DNA from: an uncultured Bacilli bacterium
Lineage (GTDB): Bacteria; Bacillota_I; Bacilli_A; RF39; UBA660
NCBI GenBank assembly: GCA_934096025.1
Contig: CAKOLP010000013.1
Coordinates: 1 to 11,645 of the forward strand
Direction: 5' to 3'
DNA length: 11,645 nt
A program made the position numbers and the translations under genes. Positions 6,478-11,645 of this stretch are shown in pieces. The notes under the pieces were generated by a model. That model was not told the DNA's origin. It saw only the letters and a program-made list of their open reading frames with translations, and did not search any database. Each line of letters starts with the position of its first letter. Within the stretch, counting starts at the first letter, position 1.

Positions 6478-9400
6478 ATGAAAAAGCTAAAAAAGATTTA
6501 TATATTTTTCGGATTATTCTTGTTGATTTTTGTTTCAATTTATTCATTTTCAATTCAAGTTTTTGCGGCAACAAATGAAAAAACTACAGATGGAAAATGG
6601 ACAAATTCTCATACAACCGAAAATCTTGTAGCGTTAACTAGTGATACACTTACGGAACAAGGTTGGTATAGACCTGTACCCGATCAAGTAAAAGATCAAG
6701 TAGGTAAAACAAAAGGGGATAATAATCTTACAAGTTTTACTGATCCCTATGGAATACAAGCTAGAGGTTCTTCAGATGATATTGGTGATAAAGATTATTC
6801 TAATGGAGTATGGGTGAGAGTAAAACTATCAGCGGCTGATATTGAGAAAGCCAACAAAGGCGATTTAACAATTGATGCATCAGCTAGATACTATGAACAA
6901 CTTACGGCTACTCATTACTGTTCTGTTCAAATATTTTTTGAAAAAGGTAGTAATTATGCTGCCATTAGTAATATTGGTACTAAGAAAAAACTTAGTAAAA
7001 ATGGTGAAGTATTGACTATTAGTGGCAAAATTCCAGCAGGTACAACTTCATTTCGTTATTATGTATCAAACTGGGGAAGTCTTGCAGGAAAACCATTTAT
7101 TGGTGATTTAAGATGTAGCATAAGTGATAGAACAGCAGCCAAGATGACTTCAGTAACATTCGATAATAGTAGCATTACCGATCAAGAAAATAATGTTGCA
7201 GTTTCTGGTGATAGCCTTATATATGATTTGAATTTTGATGAAAAAATTAAATCAATTGAAACAACAAGTTTCTATACAGGTATTGCAAGCTTAATGTTTG
7301 AGGGTGAAACCGAACCAGAACTTACAGCATCACCTACATTAGTACATGAAAACGGAAAATCCAAAGTTAGATATATTTTTAATTTACCAGATTTTTATAA
7401 AACTGGAAAATTATACCTTTCAAGCATAAATCATTTAAAAGTATTAGATGAAGGTTCAAACACAACATTGGTAAATGGTGATGTAACTAGCCCAAAGATA
7501 CAGTATTATAAAGATATGTCAGTTAAAATAGATGTTAATAATTTAACTTATCGTTATTATAATGTAGCTAAATATAATAAGGATCTAACGGCAACTTTAA
7601 TCTCTAAAAAAGGTTATGAATTACCTAGTACAATTACAGTCTATGCGGGAACAACTAGACTAAAAACTACACAATATAGTTATAACAAAGTAACTGGTGA
7701 TATTACAGTTTATGGAAAAGCGATAACTGGTGATATTAAAATTCAAGCAAGTGGTGTACCTAAAAAATATAATGTAACATTTGACAAAAAAGGTGGTATT
7801 AATGGATCCGATTCCGTTATTACAACCTACTCAGAAAGTATGCCAACTATTACTGTTCCTACCAAAAAAGGATACACGTTTTTAGGATATTACTATGGTG
7901 AAAATGGACAAGGTAGAAAATATTATAATGCTGATGGTACTAGTGCTACAACATTTTACTGTTATACAGATATAACTTTGTATGCAGCATGGGAAGCAAA
8001 CACTTATACAATTATTTATGATAAGAATACCCCTGCTAACGCAAGTAATCAAGTAATGGGAACAATGGATGATTCTATTCATACGTATGATATTTCTAAA
8101 GCCTTATCTTGCAATTTATATTCTTTGGTTGGTTACACATTCAAAGGATGGGCCACTTCAAACAATGGTTCGGTGATTTATAGTGATGAAGAAAGTGTTA
8201 TAAATCTAAGAGAAAGTGGAAGTATTATTCTTTATGCAGTATGGGAAGCAAACAAATATGAAATTAAATATAATGCTAACAAACCATTGGGTAGCTCTGG
8301 TAACATCTTTGGAAGCATGAATAATTCCAATCATACTTATGATGTAACTAAAAATCTTTTAGATAATGAATATTCTTTAGTTGGTTACACCTTCAAAGGC
8401 TGGTCAAAAAGTTTAAATGGAATAGTTGACTTTAAAGATGGTGAAGACATTAGCAACTTATCAAGTGAAAATAGCGATATTGTAAATCTATATGCAGTAT
8501 GGGAAGCAAACACCTATAAGATAAGTTATAATAGTAATCAACCATTAGGTAGTTCTGGTACAATTACCGGAACAATGGATGATTCGATTTATAAATATGA
8601 TGAAGAAAATGCATTAGACGTAAATGGTTTTTCTTTAATTGGTTATACATTTAAGGGATGGGCAATAGTAAAAGATGGTGTAATAGTATATACTGACAAA
8701 CAAAATGTTAAAAATCTAGCGAGTGAAAATAATGATGTGGTTAATCTATATGCAGTGTGGGAAGCAAATAAATATTCTATTGTGTTTAACACTATGGGAG
8801 GAAGTTTTGTAAACAAAATAATAATAACGTATGATGAAGATTTTTCAGACATTGTTATACCAAGTCGTAAAGGATATAATTTTCAAGGGTATTATTCTCT
8901 TCCAGAAGGAGAAGGTACTAAGTATTACAACGCAAACGGTACGGCAATTTTCGCTAAGTATAATGATGATTGTGATATCACATTATATGCTAAATGGACG
9001 CCAATTGTATATAATATTGAGTTATATAATGAAGGTAAATGTGTAGAAATAATTAAAGATGTGGTATATGGACACATGCGTTTACCATCATGTCAAGATT
9101 TAGGCATCAAAAAAGCTAATTATGACTTTGTAGGTTGGAATATCTATGAAGATCAAAATTGGAGCATGTATAATGCTAATTTTGACTATGATAGCGGTCT
9201 TGGTGAATATGAAGGCCAAAGTGTAGTTTTATATGCAGCCTGGCTTGAAAAAAATATTTATTCAATTAATTATAATGCTAATGGTGGAATTGGTGCTCCA
9301 GGAATGATGCAAGCTCATGTGGATGAAACAATCACATTAACAACACTTATACCAACAAGAATTAATTATAAGTTTTTGGGTTGGTCAACAAATCTTAATA

Positions 9401-11645
9401 GTATAGTAGTAGAATATTTACCAGGTTCATCCTTCACAATGGGAGACTCTCCTGTGACATTATATGCGATATGGGAACTTAACCCTTCACTTAGTTATAA
9501 TGCTAATGGTGGTAGGTTTTTATATCAAGCAGAAACTCTATATCCACAAGAAGGATCTAGTGTAACTATCACTTCGATGATACCAGTCTTAGCTGGATAT
9601 GTTTTTATTGGTTGGAATGAAAATAAGGATGCAAGTGTTGCAACTTATAATTCTGGTGATACATTTATCATGCCAAGTACCAACACAGTTTTGTACGCAA
9701 TATGGAAAAAAGCAGAATATACGATTACTCAAACAGTTGCAACTGGTTATAGCGTAAGTGAATTATTATTAAATTATCAATATAATGATGTAGTTACATT
9801 TAGTGTATCGGGAACAAATCCCAAAGTCTATGTTAATGGTGAATTAATAACTCCTATTAATGGTATTTATTCATTTATCATTACTAAAAATTCAAACTTA
9901 ATCATTACCGATGGTTCAAAGATTTCCTTGATTTATTCAGGAAATGGAGGAATAAATGAACCAGTTGATAGAAATTCATATGATATAAATTCTAATGCAG
10001 TAATATCTGCAAATAATCCTTCAAGAATAGGCTATCATTTTTTAGGTTGGTCCACTAATAAGGAATCCTCTACTCCTGAATATCATTCTGAAAACATAAT
10101 TAATTTTGAAAGTGAAGATATTATTCTTTATGCAGTGTGGGAGGCGAATAATTATCAAATAACATATAATGCTAATGGTGGTACGGGAACAATGCTTTCA
10201 GATTTATTATCATATGATACCACATTTAGACTTTCTATCAATACTTATATAAAGAATGGATACACATTCCTTGGTTGGTCACTAAATCCAAATGGTGAAA
10301 AAATGTATAATGATGGTGATGATGTTATTAATCTTTCATACATTCAAGATGATGAAATAATACTGTATGCTATTTGGAAAAAAACGGTTACGGAAATTAA
10401 TTTTGTAACAATTAATGGAATAGATACTAATTTACCATTTCTTATAGATTATGGTTCAAATTTAAATACTGATAATTTAACCAAACCTAGTCGTATTGGA
10501 TACATTTTTTTAGGATATTATACGGAAACAAACGGTGCTGGGGATTTAATAATAGACGCAAATCTCAAATCAACTTTAACAAATGGTTGGTCATTAGATA
10601 TAGAATCAATTACTTTATACTCACACTGGAAACCAATTACATATTCAATAATTTATATGAATGGCCAAACTGAGTGTAACGAACAAATAGTATCATATGA
10701 TACAAATTTTAATTTAATATCATTTAAATCAATGGGAATAAATGTTCCAAATGGATATCATTTTGCTGGATGGTCAACAATACCTTCAAGTAAAATAGTT
10801 GCATATAATGATAATCAAAATATAACTCAAGCATTAGAAACAAATGATGGTAGTAAAGTATATTTATATGCGGTATTTGAAATTAATCAAAAATATAGTA
10901 TTATTTATAATGCCAATGGTGGTATAAATGCACCAATTGACAATAATTTATATTATGTTGGCGATATGATAATTATACCTAGCACTATTCCTACCCTTGA
11001 AGGATACAAATTTTTAGGTTGGTCATATAATTATAAAAATAATCCAGTTGATTTTCCATATAAAAATGATAAATTTATAATTTCTAACTTATTAATGGTA
11101 GAAGGTGGAATAACATTATATGCAGTATGGGAAGAAGATAAAACTTTACAAAGCCAAATTGATCAAGTTAACACATTAATAAAACAATTACAATCATCAA
11201 TTGAAAGTATTAATAATACAAACGAAGGTTTTGAAAAAAATATTAATCAATTATTAATAGAAATGAAACAATCTCAAGACATTATCAATTCATTAGATGA
11301 TAAGTATGCTACATATGAAGAATTAAACAAAGCTATAACAAAACTAAAAAATGAATTATTAAATGCAGATGCAGCTTTACAAGATGCAATTAATACAGTC
11401 CAATCTAATTTAGATACTGCTATTGCCAGTTTAACTGATACAATAACTAATAATAAAGATGACATTGAATCTAAGTTAAATGATGTTATTAAGGCGTATG
11501 AATTAGCTGATTCAATAATTAATGGTAAGATTCAAAATCTAGAAATTAAAGATACTGAATTGAAGAGTTTAATAGATTCATTAACAAAATCATCAAAAGA
11601 TGCAGATACAGCTTTACAAAATGCAATTAATACAGTTCAAACTAA
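6478..11645 (+). CDS. giant secreted surface protein with InlB B-type repeats and coiled coil (3' end beyond window)
   Basis: The frame is open from ATG 6478 to the window edge, 1722 codons with no stop. The start is set by AAGGAG at 6464-6469, 8 nt upstream. A signal peptide (about residues 1-31; core IFFGLFLLIFVSIYSF, cleavage near VFA-A) precedes a beta-rich region without recognised family (about 32-428). Thirteen InlB/Listeria-Bacteroides type repeats follow (429-1554), each built around an N-terminal YxIxYNxNGG-like strand, a GY-x-F-x-GW/Y core and a terminal LYAxW. From about 1553 the sequence becomes a charged, Gly- and Pro-poor coiled coil with repeats of 77-79 residues. Such proteins are typically stalk-like adhesins or cell-surface scaffolds, but no ligand can be inferred. 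Any C-terminal anchor lies outside the window. Expression is probably driven by the MerR-type promoter upstream, possibly tying it to a small-molecule signal. Confidence 0.93.
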   Translation, partial: MKKLKKIYIFFGLFLLIFVSIYSFSIQVFAATNEKTTDGKWTNSHTTENLVALTSDTLTEQGWYRPVPDQVKDQVGKTKGDNNLTSFTDPYGIQARGSSDDIGDKDYSNGVWVRVKLSAADIEKANKGDLTIDASARYYEQLTATHYCSVQIFFEKGSNYAAISNIGTKKKLSKNGEVLTISGKIPAGTTSFRYYVSNWGSLAGKPFIGDLRCSISDRTAAKMTSVTFDNSSITDQENNVAVSGDSLIYDLNFDEKIKSIETTSFYTGIASLMFEGETEPELTASPTLVHENGKSKVRYIFNLPDFYKTGKLYLSSINHLKVLDEGSNTTLVNGDVTSPKIQYYKDMSVKIDVNNLTYRYYNVAKYNKDLTATLISKKGYELPSTITVYAGTTRLKTTQYSYNKVTGDITVYGKAITGDIKIQASGVPKKYNVTFDKKGGINGSDSVITTYSESMPTITVPTKKGYTFLGYYYGENGQGRKYYNADGTSATTFYCYTDITLYAAWEANTYTIIYDKNTPANASNQVMGTMDDSIHTYDISKALSCNLYSLVGYTFKGWATSNNGSVIYSDEESVINLRESGSIILYAVWEANKYEIKYNANKPLGSSGNIFGSMNNSNHTYDVTKNLLDNEYSLVGYTFKGWSKSLNGIVDFKDGEDISNLSSENSDIVNLYAVWEANTYKISYNSNQPLGSSGTITGTMDDSIYKYDEENALDVNGFSLIGYTFKGWAIVKDGVIVYTDKQNVKNLASENNDVVNLYAVWEANKYSIVFNTMGGSFVNKIIITYDEDFSDIVIPSRKGYNFQGYYSLPEGEGTKYYNANGTAIFAKYNDDCDITLYAKWTPIVYNIELYNEGKCVEIIKDVVYGHMRLPSCQDLGIKKANYDFVGWNIYEDQNWSMYNANFDYDSGLGEYEGQSVVLYAAWLEKNIYSINYNANGGIGAPGMMQAHVDETITLTTLIPTRINYKFLGWSTNLNSIVVEYLPGSSFTMGDSPVTLYAIWELNPSLSYNANGGRFLYQAETLYPQEGSSVTITSMIPVLAGYVFIGWNENKDASVATYNSGDTFIMPSTNTVLYAIWKKAEYTITQTVATGYSVSELLLNYQYNDVVTFSVSGTNPKVYVNGELITPINGIYSFIITKNSNLIITDGSKISLIYSGNGGINEPVDRNSYDINSNAVISANNPSRIGYHFLGWSTNKESSTPEYHSENIINFESEDIILYAVWEANNYQITYNANGGTGTMLSDLLSYDTTFRLSINTYIKNGYTFLGWSLNPNGEKMYNDGDDVINLSYIQDDEIILYAIWKKTVTEINFVTINGIDTNLPFLIDYGSNLNTDNLTKPSRIGYIFLGYYTETNGAGDLIIDANLKSTLTNGWSLDIESITLYSHWKPITYSIIYMNGQTECNEQIVSYDTNFNLISFKSMGINVPNGYHFAGWSTIPSSKIVAYNDNQNITQALETNDGSKVYLYAVFEINQKYSIIYNANGGINAPIDNNLYYVGDMIIIPSTIPTLEGYKFLGWSYNYKNNPVDFPYKNDKFIISNLLMVEGGITLYAVWEEDKTLQSQIDQVNTLIKQLQSSIESINNTNEGFEKNINQLLIEMKQSQDIINSLDDKYATYEELNKAITKLKNELLNADAALQDAINTVQSNLDTAIASLTDTITNNKDDIESKLNDVIKAYELADSIINGKIQNLEIKDTELKSLIDSLTKSSKDADTALQNAINTVQT
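7762..11139 (+). repeat. array of 13 InlB B-type (Flg_new-like) protein repeats
   Basis: Repeat units as I divide them start at 7762, 8002, 8254, 8512, 8770, 9004, 9253, 9484, 9922, 10150, 10387, 10636 and 10888, with the last ending at 11139. Each is about 75-86 residues and ends in LYA(A/V/I/K)W or a variant (LYSHW in unit 11, LYAVF in unit 12). Units 2-4 form a distinct subfamily of 84-86 residues sharing LGSSG-like and SL(V/I)GYTFKGW segments. Units 1, 5 and 11 share a GYY core instead of GW. A 70-residue non-repeat module (9715-9924) interrupts the array after unit 8. The LYAVWEAN junction is also conserved at DNA level between units, a possible substrate for unequal recombination. Confidence 0.85.
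9715..9924 (+). other. non-repeat beta module inserted in the B-repeat array
   Basis: Within the giant gene, 70 codons (residues about 1080-1149) lack the GY-x-F-x-GW core and the LYAxW end. The module alternates hydrophobic and polar residues (VVTFSVSG, KVYVNGELI, YSFIITKNSNLIIT), as in a small all-beta domain. It splits the array into eight and five repeats. No family is assigned; a divergent bacterial-repeat beta domain is possible. Confidence 0.5.
11134..11645 (+). repeat. coiled-coil tandem repeat, 77-79-residue period, continuing past the window
   Basis: Three phased copies of a motif like (A/E)-D-x-(A/T)-LQ-x-x-I-x-x-V begin at 11134, 11365 and 11602 (periods of 231 and 237 bp). The last two copies share 40 of 44 bases (11365-11408 against 11602-11645). 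The intervening segments also align: IIN followed by EL-x3-I-x2-L recurs in both. The region has almost no Gly or Pro and regularly spaced Leu/Ile/Val, as expected of a coiled coil. More copies probably follow. Confidence 0.75.

Noticed and set aside
7882..8852. Minus-strand frames of 66 and 69 codons opposite the B-repeats
   Set aside because: They fall within strongly supported plus-strand repeats and show no start signals.
7762..11139. DNA tandem repeat or CRISPR-like array
   Set aside because: The periodicity is at the protein level with unit lengths varying from about 75 to 86 codons and an open frame throughout. There are no short identical direct repeats with unique spacers.
424..11645. 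Alternative genetic code with TGA as Trp
   Set aside because: All Trp codons in the long frames are TGG and no in-frame TGA is needed to extend any gene, so the standard code fits.

Overview
The window is very AT-rich DNA with Gram-positive-style expression signals: AGGAGG-type ribosome binding sites, TTGACA/TATAAT promoters and hairpin terminators. Every complete gene ends in TAA. The many tryptophans of the long reading frames are all TGG with no in-frame TGA, which argues for the standard bacterial code and against a Mycoplasma-type code. A lipobox lipoprotein, secreted proteins with Ala-X-Ala-like signal peptides, and InlB/Listeria-Bacteroides type repeats suggest a low-GC Bacillota or Mycoplasmatota-related bacterium, perhaps host-associated or gut-dwelling. 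That assignment is inference; no rRNA or other taxonomic marker is present.

Layout. (1) Positions 1-423 have no convincing gene. They hold GGGACA-type direct repeats that could be the worn end of an insertion sequence, a possible short terminated RNA (about 138-234) with a predicted pseudoknot, and the promoter and tandem-repeat leader of the first operon. (2) 424-4291 is a two-gene operon: a lipoprotein of unknown function, then, one base later, a large secreted zinc metalloprotease with CxxC pairs, beta-sandwich modules and a BIG2-type Ig domain. A terminator follows at 4314-4358. (3) 4385-5443 is a ParB-like/DNA methyltransferase fusion of the type carried by phages and integrative elements. 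It lacks the C-terminal SAM-binding part and looks like a decayed mobile-element remnant. A bidirectional terminator at 5468-5500 separates it from the convergent gene. (4) 5500-6306 (minus strand) encodes a MerR-family regulator with a GyrI-like ligand-binding domain. (5) From 6478 to the window edge runs a very large, unfinished surface-protein gene (1722 codons visible): signal peptide, beta-rich N-terminal region, 13 InlB B-type repeats, then the beginning of a coiled-coil tandem repeat of about 79 residues.

The most informative regulatory feature is the divergent region between the regulator and the giant surface protein. The rightward promoter has the over-long 19-bp spacer typical of MerR-activated promoters, with a perfect 7-2-7 dyad in that spacer. 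The leftward regulator promoter is full consensus with a 17-bp spacer and lies back to back with it. The likely circuit is a small-molecule-sensing MerR protein that switches on a giant adhesin-like surface protein. Together with the lipoprotein/protease pair, the window reads as an accessory cell-surface locus.
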